Assembly (NCBI GenBank): GCA_910578455.1
Contig: CAJTQA010000029.1
Location: forward strand, 1-42,532
Length of the DNA: 42,532 nucleotides
Source of the DNA: an uncultured Dorea sp.
GTDB taxonomy: Bacteria; Bacillota; Clostridia; Lachnospirales; Lachnospiraceae
Reading direction: 5' to 3'
The notes beneath the pieces were generated by a model. That model was not told the origin of the DNA and made no database searches. It was given only the letters and a program-made list of their open reading frames with translations. Shown here piece by piece: positions 1 to 7,510 of the stretch; position 1 is the first letter of the stretch; each line of letters opens with the position of its first letter. Position numbers and translations under genes: made by a program.

Positions 1-1
1 G

Positions 2-259
2 GAAGCCTTCACATTTCATGACAATGAAGGCACAAATCATGGCGTGGCTGGAAAAGCCTTTACGTCCCGTTTTTGGGTATTCCCGAACGAAAGACAGATC
101 AAGATTCAGGAAAAGGGAATCATAAAATTTAGCAACAGGTTGAGAGGTAAAAAGACGGATGTCTTGAATGATTTGTTGACGGTAGATAGCAATCAGCTCC
201 TTTCGGTGAATTTGTTTTGGCAACTTAATTATACCATTTGGAGCTGGTTGTTACTATAA
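2..259 (+). CDS. C-terminal part of an unidentified ORF entering from the left
   Basis: An open frame runs from the window edge to a TAA stop, with no internal stop before it, so the first ATG at 44 need not be the true start. The visible part is about 85 residues, basic in the middle (RLRGKK) and hydrophobic at the end (IWSWLLL). I do not recognise a family. It lies inside the mobile element and could be the tail of an element protein or a decayed gene. The following 168 bases up to the response regulator hold no gene and probably carry its promoter. Confidence 0.35.
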   Translation, partial: EAFTFHDNEGTNHGVAGKAFTSRFWVFPNERQIKIQEKGIIKFSNRLRGKKTDVLNDLLTVDSNQLLSVNLFWQLNYTIWSWLLL

Positions 260-427
260 ATACAGAACCAAAGGTTCTGGGAGTGATAAAAGAGGTTGCC
301 ATGCCTCGCAAATCCGCATAAATACTGAATGTGTGAAGTTTTGCTCATGGCTATGATAGTATATGAGCATAGTTGATAAAAAATTGCTTTTTCAATGATA
401 AAATATGCTTTTAAGGAGGAATGAGAT

Positions 428-1102
428 ATGGCACAGAGCATTTTAATTGTAGACGATGAAAAAGATATTGTATCAATGTTGAGTCGATATTTTTATAAAA
501 TTGGTTATGTAGTATACACAGCAATTAATGGAAAAGAAGCACTGAATGCAATCACAAAGCACCCAGATATTATTTTATTAGATATAAATATGCCGGATAC
601 GAATGGATTTGCGATTTGTGAAAAAATCAGGAATTATGTGTCCTGTCCTATTATTTTTTTAACAGCTCGGATTGAGGACTGTGACAAAATCAAAGGATTT
701 GCAATCGGCGGCGACGACTATGTTGTAAAGCCTTTCTCTATTGATGAATTAGAAGCTAGAGTTGCTGCTCATTTGCGGAGGGAAAAAAGACATAATTCAT
801 TTGCAATAGTCCAATTCGATAATAACATAGTAATTGATTATTCTGCACGAACAGTTTTTTACAAAAAATCTGAAATAAATTTTACAAAGAAAGAGTTTGA
901 TATTATCGAATTTCTTTCACAAAACAAAGGAATTATTTTTGACCGTGAAACAATTTATGAAAAAGTATGGGGGTTAGATGGTACTGGAGACAATTCTGTT
1001 ATTACAGAACACATACGCCGGATAAGAACAAAATTCCTTTCTATGTGTAACAATCCTTATATAGAAACTGTTTGGGGGTGCGGATATAAATGGAAAAAGT
1101 AA
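428..1102 (+). CDS. OmpR/PhoB-family response regulator
   Basis: Cytoplasmic transcription factor of a two-component pair, 224 residues, a normal length. The receiver domain covers about residues 4-115, with the acidic pair D9/D10, phospho-acceptor D52, T79 and K101 in the KPF motif. A winged-helix DNA-binding domain covers about 125-222 and ends in the usual G-x-G-Y-K-W signature. The start has a strong ribosome site (aaggagg) 10 bases upstream. The stop overlaps the kinase start, so the two are translationally coupled. The sequence resembles regulators of cell-envelope or lantibiotic stress in Clostridia, but no cognate transporter is in the window, so its regulon is unknown. Confidence 0.93.
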   Translation: MAQSILIVDDEKDIVSMLSRYFYKIGYVVYTAINGKEALNAITKHPDIILLDINMPDTNGFAICEKIRNYVSCPIIFLTARIEDCDKIKGFAIGGDDYVVKPFSIDELEARVAAHLRREKRHNSFAIVQFDNNIVIDYSARTVFYKKSEINFTKKEFDIIEFLSQNKGIIFDRETIYEKVWGLDGTGDNSVITEHIRRIRTKFLSMCNNPYIETVWGCGYKWKK

Positions 1103-2409
1103 AACAAAAAAATGTAATGTATTATATTGACAATATGAATATTAAATTTTCATTTATTTTTTATGCTCTTATTTTTCTGATTGCTGGCATTACTATAAGC
1201 ATTATATCAATTACTTTTGTAGATGATTTTAGAATGAACCTTAACTATAAATATGAGGACATGACAGCAAGATATAATATACCTGAAAATGGTTCATTTA
1301 CAGCAGAATATAACCAAGACCAAACAGAATATACGATATATAATGCAAATAGAAAGAAAGTATGTAATTTTGTTGTAGACTATAAAAAGGAACGTCCGGT
1401 ACAAGAATATATTTATCCTAATCATGTCTCTTACATTGAAGTTTCACCAAATTTTACAAAACATGATAGAATTATAGATTCTGCTTTAGGTGTGATTAAT
1501 ATTGTCATCATTCCTATTGTTCTTTCAATTAGTATGATGCTTTGTGTGACTATTTTTATACGCCGGAAATTGGCAAGACCGATAAAATTACTAACGAATG
1601 CATACAAAAAAATTGAAAACAACGAACTGGATTTTACTTTGCCTTACCCGTATAAAGACGAGATGGGTAAATTGTGTCTCGCATTTGAAAAAATGAAAAA
1701 TTGTTTATATCAAAATAATAAAAAAATGATACGTCAATTTACTGAACAGAGGCGATTAAATGCTGCTTTTTCGCATGATTTACGAACACCTTTGACATTA
1801 CTTAAAGGTCATACTACAATGTTACTTTCATTTATTCCCAAAGGCTTAGTTTCGCAACAAGAGGTACTTGACGAATTATCAATAATATACAACAATGTAA
1901 AGCGGCTTGAAAATTATGTTAATTCTATGACAAACCTATACCGTTTAGAAGATATTGAAATAGAAAAAGAAAACATAAATTTTGACTTATTATTAGACAC
2001 TTTATCAAATACAACGAAGCCGCTTTGTTCTGATATAAAATATACTATTAAAACAAATTGCAGTAGAAAACAAATTCTGTTTATCAATCTTGAAATTGTT
2101 AATAGAATTTATGAAAATTTGATATCTAATAGCATTAGATATGCTAATTCTATGATAGATATTGATATAAGCAAAAAAAATGAATATCTGTTGATTACGG
2201 TCTCTGATGATGGTTGCGGTTTCAGGAGTACAGATATAGAACGTGCTACACTACCATTTTACAAATCATCGCAAGATACTTCGATTGAACATTTAGGACT
2301 GGGATTAAACATTTGTAAGATATTATGTGAAAGACACGGAGGTACAATAATGATTTCAAATAATCAAAATGGAGGAGCCTGTGTTACAGCTTGTATAAAA
2401 ATTGTATAA
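1090..2409 (+). CDS. Membrane sensor histidine kinase, partner of the upstream regulator
   Basis: A 439-residue kinase with the classical layout. Membrane segments lie at about 20-44 and 133-157 around an extracytoplasmic loop of about 90 residues. A HAMP-like linker follows at about 158-210. The phospho-acceptor H229 sits in the motif AAFSHDLRTPLTLLKG. The ATPase domain shows an N box (ENLISNSIRYAN), a DDGCGF box and a GLGLNICK box, all intact. The gene starts inside the last codons of the response regulator (13-base overlap). The signal sensed cannot be told from the loop. The gene is very AT-rich, unlike the chromosomal genes to the right, which fits carriage on the mobile element. Confidence 0.92.
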   Translation: MEKVKQKNVMYYIDNMNIKFSFIFYALIFLIAGITISIISITFVDDFRMNLNYKYEDMTARYNIPENGSFTAEYNQDQTEYTIYNANRKKVCNFVVDYKKERPVQEYIYPNHVSYIEVSPNFTKHDRIIDSALGVINIVIIPIVLSISMMLCVTIFIRRKLARPIKLLTNAYKKIENNELDFTLPYPYKDEMGKLCLAFEKMKNCLYQNNKKMIRQFTEQRRLNAAFSHDLRTPLTLLKGHTTMLLSFIPKGLVSQQEVLDELSIIYNNVKRLENYVNSMTNLYRLEDIEIEKENINFDLLLDTLSNTTKPLCSDIKYTIKTNCSRKQILFINLEIVNRIYENLISNSIRYANSMIDIDISKKNEYLLITVSDDGCGFRSTDIERATLPFYKSSQDTSIEHLGLGLNICKILCERHGGTIMISNNQNGGACVTACIKIV

Positions 2410-2476
2410 GTTGATGAAAAATAGACATTTCCCCTATATAATTGCAATAAGCACTTATACAAGGAGGTTTTTGAAA

Positions 2477-2989
2477 ATGAGAAAAAGTATTTGTATTATT
2501 TTAATATTTGCTGTAAGCATTTTGTCCGGGTGTGATTCAACATCAGATAAGGAAATTATATCATCGCAAGATTTTAAAGAATTTTATGAAGTTTCGTCTT
2601 ATGGAACTGAGGAAAAAATCAATATCCTATCAGATGTCAAGCTCACATCAAGTAAAAAAGATAACTCTGACTTGGGAAACGCAATATTTTTTTTAGAAAA
2701 TAACTCTGACAAAGAGTATTATTATACTAAAGGTTACTTTGAAATCGAAGCAGAACAATCAGATACATGGTATCAATTGACACAACTTTATGAACCATCA
2801 AAAGATAATGAAGATGATGTGGTTATAAAGCCTAATGAAAGGTTAAGTTTATCATATGATATTTCTTCAGTATACGGAGAACTCCCATCAGGACGTTATA
2901 GGATAATTGTAAGTGTTTTTTATTTTGAATCACCTAAAGATTGGGATTATGATACTTATTATTTGGCATGTGAATTTACACTAAAATAG
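2477..2989 (+). CDS. Small secreted lipoprotein with an Ig-like fold domain
   Basis: The start at 2477 is chosen over an in-frame ATG at 2402 because it follows the site aaggagg and gives a proper lipoprotein signal (MRKSICIILIF...LSGC, lipid-bearing C19). The mature part of about 150 residues is acidic. It ends in a strand-rich module (G-R-Y-R-I-I-V, later YYLACEFTLK) that resembles the bacterial Ig-like domain Big_14 found in Clostridial lipoproteins. It lies about 67 bases after the kinase and is probably co-transcribed with the two-component genes, perhaps as an envelope-stress or signal-modulating partner. The family call is from recall of the pattern. Confidence 0.75.
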   Translation: MRKSICIILIFAVSILSGCDSTSDKEIISSQDFKEFYEVSSYGTEEKINILSDVKLTSSKKDNSDLGNAIFFLENNSDKEYYYTKGYFEIEAEQSDTWYQLTQLYEPSKDNEDDVVIKPNERLSLSYDISSVYGELPSGRYRIIVSVFYFESPKDWDYDTYYLACEFTLK

Positions 2990-3008
2990 CATATCAGAAA
3001 GGAAACGA

Positions 3009-3149
3009 ATGGAAACTGTAAAATGGATATACTGTCCTATATGCAAGAATAAAACAAGAACAAAAATCAGAAAGGATACTGAATTGATAAATTTTCCATT
3101 GTATTGTCCAAAATGCAAACAGGAAAATCTTATCAATGTTATAAGTTGA
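3009..3149 (+). CDS. Cysteine-rich KTR mini-protein
   Basis: A 46-residue ORF starting METVKWIYCPIC and holding two CPxC pairs (CPIC near residue 9, CPKC near 33) with the K-T-R motif between them. This is the hallmark of the cysteine-rich KTR family common in Tn916-like elements. The four cysteines suggest a single zinc ribbon. A weak ribosome site (gaaagga) precedes the ATG. The function is unknown; the family is a reliable marker of this type of mobile element. Confidence 0.8.
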   Translation: METVKWIYCPICKNKTRTKIRKDTELINFPLYCPKCKQENLINVIS

Positions 3150-3187
3150 AAATAAAAATAATCAAAGAGCCAGACACTAAGATGCAG

Positions 3188-3238
3188 AGCCGATAATTTA
3201 GAGGATTTTATACCTCATAGATTATCAGCTTATTTTTA
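3188..3238 (+). terminator. Imperfect hairpin with T-rich tail after the KTR gene
   Basis: The arms around GATAATTTAGAGG (from 3192) and CCTCATAGATTATC (to 3226) pair with few mismatches around a loop of about 8 bases, followed by a T-rich stretch at 3230-3240. The placement after the cargo genes and before the convergent XRE gene fits a terminator. Confidence 0.5.
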
Positions 3239-3289
3239 TTACTTATCATCGTATTTCGTATTATCAATAAGCAAATAAAAATGGAGAAA

Positions 3290-3677
3290 CTAATTTTCAT
3301 CTACTTCCTTTGACTTGATGATTCCATCAGCGACGCTCTCTACAATCACTAAATCCTTATCGGACAATTTTTCGAGCTGCATTTCCAACTGCCGTCGTCT
3401 GGTGCTTTTTGCCGGATCAGGCGCAGAAAGGAAAAATTCATCAGTTGACACATTGAGCAAATGCACAAGGTCATAGAATACCTGTAGGCTTGGGTGCTTG
3501 CCCTTATTCTCAATGTTGGTTAAGTAGCGTGGGTCAATCTCAATCATTGCGCCCACTTGTTCACGGGTTAAACCCTGTTTATTTCCGCGGGTAACGAGCC
3601 AAGCGGGCATGCTTGCATGCACATTTGGCGATTGCCGCGAGGGCTCTGAAATCGTACCTATCCTCTTTTTTACGCAT
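3290..3677 (-). pseudogene. XRE-family helix-turn-helix regulator, frameshifted near its N-terminus
   Basis: The 3' part (3290 to about 3600) encodes a clear HTH_XRE domain: GLTREQVGAMIEIDPRYLTN, then IENKGKHPS and a C-terminal helical tail. The typical family N-terminus (MRKKEDRYDFRA...) is also present, starting from an ATG at 3677 behind a good ribosome site (gaggtg). It lies in another frame and hits a TAA just before the HTH. The two halves are offset by one base, with extra sequence around the palindromic GCATGC motifs near 3610. An internal ATG at 3622 could give a truncated product lacking helix 1. In related elements this gene is the repressor-like regulator of the module; here it is probably damaged. 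Confidence 0.7.
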
Positions 3678-3859
3678 AGTAAATCACCTCACTACATTCT
3701 ACAGTTCCTATGGAAGAATGAACAGGTATGGAAAAGCGTGTTATATAGTCTTGTAGTTCCTATTATGTGTAAAAAGATACGAATACGCTGCAAATGCGGT
3801 TAATAAAAAACCGTTGTTTACAGCTCTTTTTGAGATACGGATTATGATATATTCTCTCG

Positions 3860-3890
3860 AACGACGGTTGAAAAGCCGCCGTTTTTCTTT
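3860..3890 (+). terminator. Hairpin with GAAA loop and T-run
   Basis: The arms AACGACGGTT and AGCCGCCGTT pair over 10 positions with one mismatch and one wobble, closed by a GAAA tetraloop and followed by tttt-c-ttttt. It would stop plus-strand transcription entering the regulatory module. Confidence 0.6.
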
Positions 3891-3948
3891 TTCCTCACGG
3901 TGCAGACATAAGGTTATTTTGTTTCAGCGGCTATAGGAGGCAGCCGCT

Positions 3949-4008
3949 TTGAAAGAGATTCACTATCCGTTTCTTCTGGCAGAAAAATTACTGTCAAAAA
4001 AATCTTAA
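3949..4008 (+). CDS. Candidate 19-residue leader peptide
   Basis: TTG-initiated ORF encoding a basic, leucine-rich peptide (KEIHYPFLLAEKLLSKKS), 8 bases after AGGAGG. The ribosome site lies in the loop of a perfect 7-bp hairpin (AGCGGCT at 3926, AGCCGCT at 3942), an arrangement that could couple translation to RNA folding. It may equally be the front of a frameshifted small gene. Low confidence. Confidence 0.25.
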   Translation: MKEIHYPFLLAEKLLSKKS

Positions 4009-4246
4009 CCATTACAGCGGCAAAACAGACCCTTGCATATGGTTTTTCAGATGATATAACAGGAACTATCAAGAAAGTACATGGACAATATTTTCCTATT
4101 GTTCCTGTGCTTTTTTGCTGCTTGACAATATTTTTTGAATTTTTTCCCAGATTTGCAACAAATCACGTCTACGCAGCGAGTGTTAGTGCGAAATGGGAAA
4201 GAAATCTCTTATCCCCTTTCAGTTTAGCCAGAAAGGGGGTGAGATT

Positions 4247-4669
4247 ATGAAACCATCTTCTTTCCAAAATGCTATCCGACTTCAATTTGATTGTCTGGCA
4301 AAGCGTGTCGTTGATACGACCGTCAAGGACTATCAGAGGGAGTTAAGCCGACACGCAGCGCACGTAACGCCATTTTCTGAATTGCCGGAGCAGGCGTTAA
4401 GCGGTATCGGCACGACGGACGAATACGATTCCGATTATTCCTGCTTTGAAGTTTTAGGAATGAAAGTCAAGGTGAACAATGAGCAGTTGGCAGAAGCATT
4501 AAAGCAATTGCCGGAGAAAAAGCTGGATATTCTGCTGATGTTTTATTTTCTGGAAATGTCTGACGCTGAAATTGCCGACCTGCTACAGATTGACCGGACG
4601 ACTTCTTTCCGAAACCGCAGGAAATCACTGGAAGAAATCAAGAAGATACTACAGGAGGACGAGCTATGA
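4247..4669 (+). CDS. Sigma-70-like / Tn916 Orf7-type regulatory factor
   Basis: 140 residues from the ATG at 4247, which follows the site aaagggggtgag. An in-frame ATG at 4193 lacks such a site. The C-terminal half has a sigma region 4-like helix-turn-helix: LPEKKLDILLMFYFLEMSDA, then EIADLLQIDRTTSFRNRRKS. The N-terminal half resembles the short sigma-like factors encoded next to xis and int in Tn916-family elements, where they promote expression of the transfer or excision genes. The stop overlaps the next gene by 4 bases (ATGA), so the two are coupled. Confidence 0.85.
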   Translation: MKPSSFQNAIRLQFDCLAKRVVDTTVKDYQRELSRHAAHVTPFSELPEQALSGIGTTDEYDSDYSCFEVLGMKVKVNNEQLAEALKQLPEKKLDILLMFYFLEMSDAEIADLLQIDRTTSFRNRRKSLEEIKKILQEDEL

Positions 4670-4902
4670 AATCCGCAGAAAAATGTCCGTCATTCACTGT
4701 TATTTCCGCTGCCGCCGACGGCGACGCACAGGCAATCGAAAAAATACTAAAGCACTATGACGCTTATATCTCAAAAGCCAGCTTGCGCCCGTTGTACGAC
4801 GAATACGGCAATATCTACATAGCCGTGGATACGGAACTGAAAGGAAGAATCAGAGCTACCATGATGGAAATGATTCTGAAATTTGAAGTTGAGATAGTGT
4901 AA
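4666..4902 (+). CDS. Helix-turn-helix protein, Tn916 Orf8-like
   Basis: 78 residues with the family pattern: an N-terminal helix pair (F-T-V-I-S-A-A-A-D-G-D), then A-I-E-K-I-L-K-H-Y-D-A-Y-I and the segment YDEYGNIYIAVDTELKGRIR. This is the helix-turn-helix family that accompanies the sigma-like factor in Tn916/Tn1549-type elements. It overlaps the upstream gene by 4 bases. Its exact role is not known; co-regulation with the sigma-like factor is inferred from the overlap and conserved pairing. Confidence 0.85.
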   Translation: MKSAEKCPSFTVISAAADGDAQAIEKILKHYDAYISKASLRPLYDEYGNIYIAVDTELKGRIRATMMEMILKFEVEIV

Positions 4903-5245
4903 TTTGGTTTACCTGTTGACAACTGAATAGAGCGGATAGATACGTTTGATATGCGGAGAGCCGGTGGAGATTACACGCTATGACCTGTAAAAAATAAAGA
5001 GAGCGATTCATGTAATGCTTTACAAGCAACTGTTGGAAAGGTTGTTGCCATGACCTGCATATCTGGATAATGATACACCCGTATGACACGGTTCGCCCAT
5101 CAGAATGGGAAAGGTGAAAGTCCTGTGGAGCTTGCCAGAGCCATTTATCTGCTAGTTATGGAATATTAAAAGGAGGTGCATAAGAACAAGGGTATATCTA
5201 TTCTAACAATTAAAATGAACGATATAAAGAGAGGTATTTTTTATA
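4903..5245 (+). other. 343-base non-coding stretch before xis
   Basis: No credible gene. It contains a 5-bp hairpin with a CAGA loop (CCCAT/ATGGG, near 5096-5109), a strong AGGAGG at about 5170 without a start codon at usable distance, and a G/A-rich ribosome site (gagagg) before xis. Its position suggests a transcribed leader for xis-int. I cannot assign a function. Confidence 0.4.
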
Positions 5246-5440
5246 ATGAATAAAACAAAATACAGAATAACAAACCAGCCGCTTACTGTAGATATAGAAC
5301 ATTTATCCGCTATGCTGTCCTGTGGTAATGCTACTGCAAGAAAAATCGGAGAGCAGGCAAAAGCAAAGATTATCATAGGTCGCCGGGTTCTCTATTCTGT
5401 GGAAAAGATAAAAAAATATTTGTCATGTCTCGAAGAATAA
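5246..5440 (+). CDS. xis: Excisionase-like small DNA-binding protein
   Basis: 64 residues, basic, with a MerR/excisionase-type winged-helix pattern: HLSAMLSCGNATARKIGEQA followed by the wing segment IIIGRRVLYSVEKIKKYL. It lies directly upstream of the integrase, the standard xis-int order of Tn916-family elements. Excisionases bend DNA at the element ends and steer the integrase towards excision. A purine-rich site (agagagg) precedes the start at long spacing. The role rests on context and fold pattern. Confidence 0.8.
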   Translation: MNKTKYRITNQPLTVDIEHLSAMLSCGNATARKIGEQAKAKIIIGRRVLYSVEKIKKYLSCLEE

Positions 5441-5543
5441 TATCGAATATATGTTTATATTTTCTGTGATTAGTGGTATAATATTTGTAGATAAAACCAC
5501 GTCATGGGAACATTAAAGGGGGCAAAAGAAAGGATTGATTCTC

Positions 5544-6764
5544 ATGGCAAATAGCAGAAAAGACCATAAAGGGAGAAAATTAAGAGAGGGCGAAAGCTGG
5601 CGTAATGATGGCAGGTACAGTTACCGTTATACTGATATAAGGACAGGAAAGCGACAGACAATTTATGCACAGGATTTACCAGAGCTTAGAGAAAAGGAAA
5701 AGCAGATTGCAAAAGATATAGATGATAACATTCTGACTGACAATGCAATTAAGAAGATGACGTTGAACACCTTGTTTGAAAGGTATCTGGCTACTCGTAA
5801 ACTGGCTGATTCCACCAGAGTAAACTACACTAGGATTTGGAAAAATCAAGTGAGAGATGAAATAGGGAATATCAAAGTTGTACAGATTTTACCATCACAT
5901 ATTAAAGGCTTTTATTCCAAACTATCAAAAGTCGGCTATGCTCATTCGACGATTAAAAATATTAATACTATGATTTATCCGGCTCTCGAAATGGCAGTTG
6001 ATGATGATATTATCCGTAAGAATCCAGCAAAGGGTTCTATCAGTGATTATGGCAGACCGGCAAAAGAACGGGAAGCGTTGTCAATTTCACAACAGGAAAA
6101 GCTCATTGATTTTGTAAAGCAAAGTAATGTCTATAATGTCCATTATCCAATGCTTATGATTATGATAGGTACAGGATTGAGGTGTGGTGAATTAATCGGG
6201 CTTACATGGAAAGATGTAGACACAAAGGCAAGGAGACTGAATGTAGACCATCAGCTCATTTATAAAAATCTGGGTGATGGCTGCCGTTTCCACATTTCTA
6301 CTCCCAAGACTGATTCTGGTATCCGAGTTATACCTATGACGCAGGAAGTACAGAAAGCGTTTGAAGAACAGAGAAAGATTAACTTTATGCTGGCAAAGGA
6401 TAAGTCAATTGAAGTAGACGGCTATTCGGGGTTTGTTTTTACCGCTAAATCCGGCAGGCCGCTTATGCCATATGGGGTAAACAGTGTATTGTACAATATT
6501 GTGGACGCTTACAATAAAGAAGAAGTACAGAAAGCAAAGAAAGAACATAGAAAAGCAGAACTACTTCCAAAAGTATCCGCTCACGTTATGCGTCATACAG
6601 CCTGTACCAGAATGGCAGAGTGCCGTATGGATATTAAAGTTTTGCAGTATATCATGGGGCACGCTCATATTGATGTGACAATGGATGTGTATAACCACTT
6701 GGGAGACAGAGAAAGAATCGAACAGGAAATTGCAAGGCTGGATAGTATGGCGGTAAATTTCTGA
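5544..6764 (+). CDS. int: Tyrosine integrase of the Tn916 family
   Basis: 406 residues from the ATG at 5544, chosen because AAGGA lies 9 bases upstream; a TTG at 5535 sits directly on that site. The N-terminal arm-binding domain (about 1-60, R-Y-S-Y-R-Y-T-D) is followed by a SAM-like core-binding domain (about 70-160) and the catalytic domain. All catalytic residues are visible: R213 in TGLRCGEL, K255 in TPKTD, H347/R350 in HVMRH, H373 in GHAHID and nucleophile Y383 in MDVYNH. The enzyme should catalyse integration and, with Xis, excision of the element. It appears intact. Confidence 0.95.
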   Translation: MANSRKDHKGRKLREGESWRNDGRYSYRYTDIRTGKRQTIYAQDLPELREKEKQIAKDIDDNILTDNAIKKMTLNTLFERYLATRKLADSTRVNYTRIWKNQVRDEIGNIKVVQILPSHIKGFYSKLSKVGYAHSTIKNINTMIYPALEMAVDDDIIRKNPAKGSISDYGRPAKEREALSISQQEKLIDFVKQSNVYNVHYPMLMIMIGTGLRCGELIGLTWKDVDTKARRLNVDHQLIYKNLGDGCRFHISTPKTDSGIRVIPMTQEVQKAFEEQRKINFMLAKDKSIEVDGYSGFVFTAKSGRPLMPYGVNSVLYNIVDAYNKEEVQKAKKEHRKAELLPKVSAHVMRHTACTRMAECRMDIKVLQYIMGHAHIDVTMDVYNHLGDRERIEQEIARLDSMAVNF

Positions 6765-6781
6765 CACAAAAATATAAAAAT

Positions 6782-6802
6782 TGGTGTCAAACTGGTGTCA
6801 AA
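6782..6802 (+). repeat. Tandem TGGTGTCAAA pair downstream of int
   Basis: TGGTGTCAAA occurs at 6782-6791 and 6793-6802, an 11-base period placing both on the same DNA face. A related GACAC lies just before, at the int stop. Short direct repeats near the end of Tn916-like elements serve as integrase arm sites; that role is inferred here. Confidence 0.5.
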
Positions 6803-6885
6803 ACCTATGAAAAGGACAATTACAGGAAAACAAAGTGTGTGCAAACCATTGATTTCAGGCGGTTTGCAAAAATTATCAGAAAAAA

Positions 6886-6912
6886 TTAGCACTCAACTGT
6901 TGACATTGCTAA
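6886..6912 (+). promoter_or_regulatory. Imperfect CIRCE (HrcA) operator upstream of hsp20
   Basis: TTAGCACTC, a 9-base spacer and CATTGCTAA. The left arm matches the CIRCE consensus exactly and the right arm matches 7 of 9 bases (consensus GAGTGCTAA). Spacer length is exactly as in CIRCE. It overlaps the -35 element of the hsp20 promoter, as expected for repression by HrcA. Confidence 0.75.
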
Positions 6913-6930
6913 CAATATGTGTTATATAAT
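6900..6930 (+). promoter_or_regulatory. hsp20 promoter
   Basis: A perfect TTGACA at 6900-6905 is followed by overlapping -10 candidates in TATATAAT (6923-6930), giving 17 bp to TATATA or 19 bp to TATAAT. The -35 lies within the CIRCE-like operator. The 5' leader before hsp20 is about 80 bases. Confidence 0.7.
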
Positions 6931-7018
6931 AACTATAGCAATTAAAACAAATAATTTTTATGCCGCTTACTGGCAATACTAAATGCAGTAAGCCATATAT
7001 TTTAAGGAGGAATGTTTT

Positions 7019-7441
7019 ATGTTACTTGCAAACAGAAATTATAATTTATTTGACGAGATGTTCAACGACCCGTTCTTCAAACGTCCTTTTGAAAACTCTT
7101 CCACACAGATCATGAAGACGGATATTCACGACAAAGACGGAAACTATATGATTGAGATGGAACTGCCCGGATATGCGAAGGAAGACATAAAAGCAGACTT
7201 AAAAGACGGATATCTGACCATCACCGCATCCAGGAACGAGACGAAAGAAGAAAAAGACGCAAAAGGCAACTGCATCCGCAAAGAGCGTTACACCGGAAGC
7301 TGCAACAGGAGTTTCTATGTGGGCGACAATGTAACCCAGGATGACATTAAGGCCACGTTCAAAGACGGAGTCCTCTCCCTTCAAGTGCCAAAAGAAACTC
7401 CGAAAGCAATTGAGCAGCCAAAACTCATCACGATTGAATAA
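7019..7441 (+). CDS. Small heat shock protein (Hsp20/alpha-crystallin)
   Basis: A cytoplasmic ATP-independent chaperone of 140 residues that would hold unfolding proteins for refolding. The alpha-crystallin domain covers about 33-128: MIEMELPGYAKEDIKADL near its start and FKDGVLSLQVP, the conserved G-V-L strand, near its end. The C-terminal ITI matches the I-x-I oligomerisation motif. A strong site (aaggagg) precedes the ATG. The gene is monocistronic, flanked by a CIRCE-like operator and a strong terminator, which fits HrcA-controlled heat induction. It is the first chromosomal gene beyond the mobile element. Confidence 0.95.
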   Translation: MLLANRNYNLFDEMFNDPFFKRPFENSSTQIMKTDIHDKDGNYMIEMELPGYAKEDIKADLKDGYLTITASRNETKEEKDAKGNCIRKERYTGSCNRSFYVGDNVTQDDIKATFKDGVLSLQVPKETPKAIEQPKLITIE

Positions 7442-7449
7442 TCCATTAG

Positions 7450-7492
7450 AAAAACTGCCGCGCCGGTTCATTGCAGCCGGGCGGCAGTTTTT
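7450..7492. terminator. Bidirectional terminator between hsp20 and the glycosylase gene
   Basis: The arms AAAAACTGCCGC (7450-7461) and GCGGCAGTTTTT (7481-7492) are perfectly complementary, with A/T tails on both sides. It serves both convergent genes. Confidence 0.88.
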
Positions 7493-7510
7493 ATCTTTTA
7501 TCCGTTATCT

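Larger units (their letters stand above)
3678..4246. other. 569-base gap with hairpins and possible leader sequence upstream of the sigma-like gene
   Basis: No convincing full gene. It holds a hairpin with T-tail (3860-3890), a second hairpin with an AGGAGG loop (3926-3948) followed by a 19-codon ORF, and an isolated TTGACA at 4122-4127 without a good -10. A second open frame from about 4010 to 4249 would join the 19-codon ORF if one A were added to the A run near 3995. A decayed small gene is therefore possible. Confidence 0.5.
1..6870. mobile_element. Integrase-side end of a Tn916/Tn1549-type integrative conjugative element (partial)
   Basis: The order KTR mini-protein, XRE regulator, sigma-like factor, HTH protein, Xis, Int is the conserved regulatory and recombination module of Tn916-family elements, which supports the call. 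The region is visibly more AT-rich than the chromosome to its right, and its two-component and lipoprotein genes look like accessory cargo. No relaxase, coupling protein or type IV secretion gene is in the window, so the rest of the element must lie to the left. The right boundary is inferred to fall between the integrase stop and the CIRCE-like operator of hsp20. I could not find the attachment core, so the end coordinate is approximate. Confidence 0.75.

Noticed and set aside
4950..5175. Possible remnant of a group II intron (ggtgaaagtcctg-like stretch) upstream of xis
   Set aside because: No reverse transcriptase, no domain V hairpin that I can identify, and no intron boundary motifs. The resemblance is too short.
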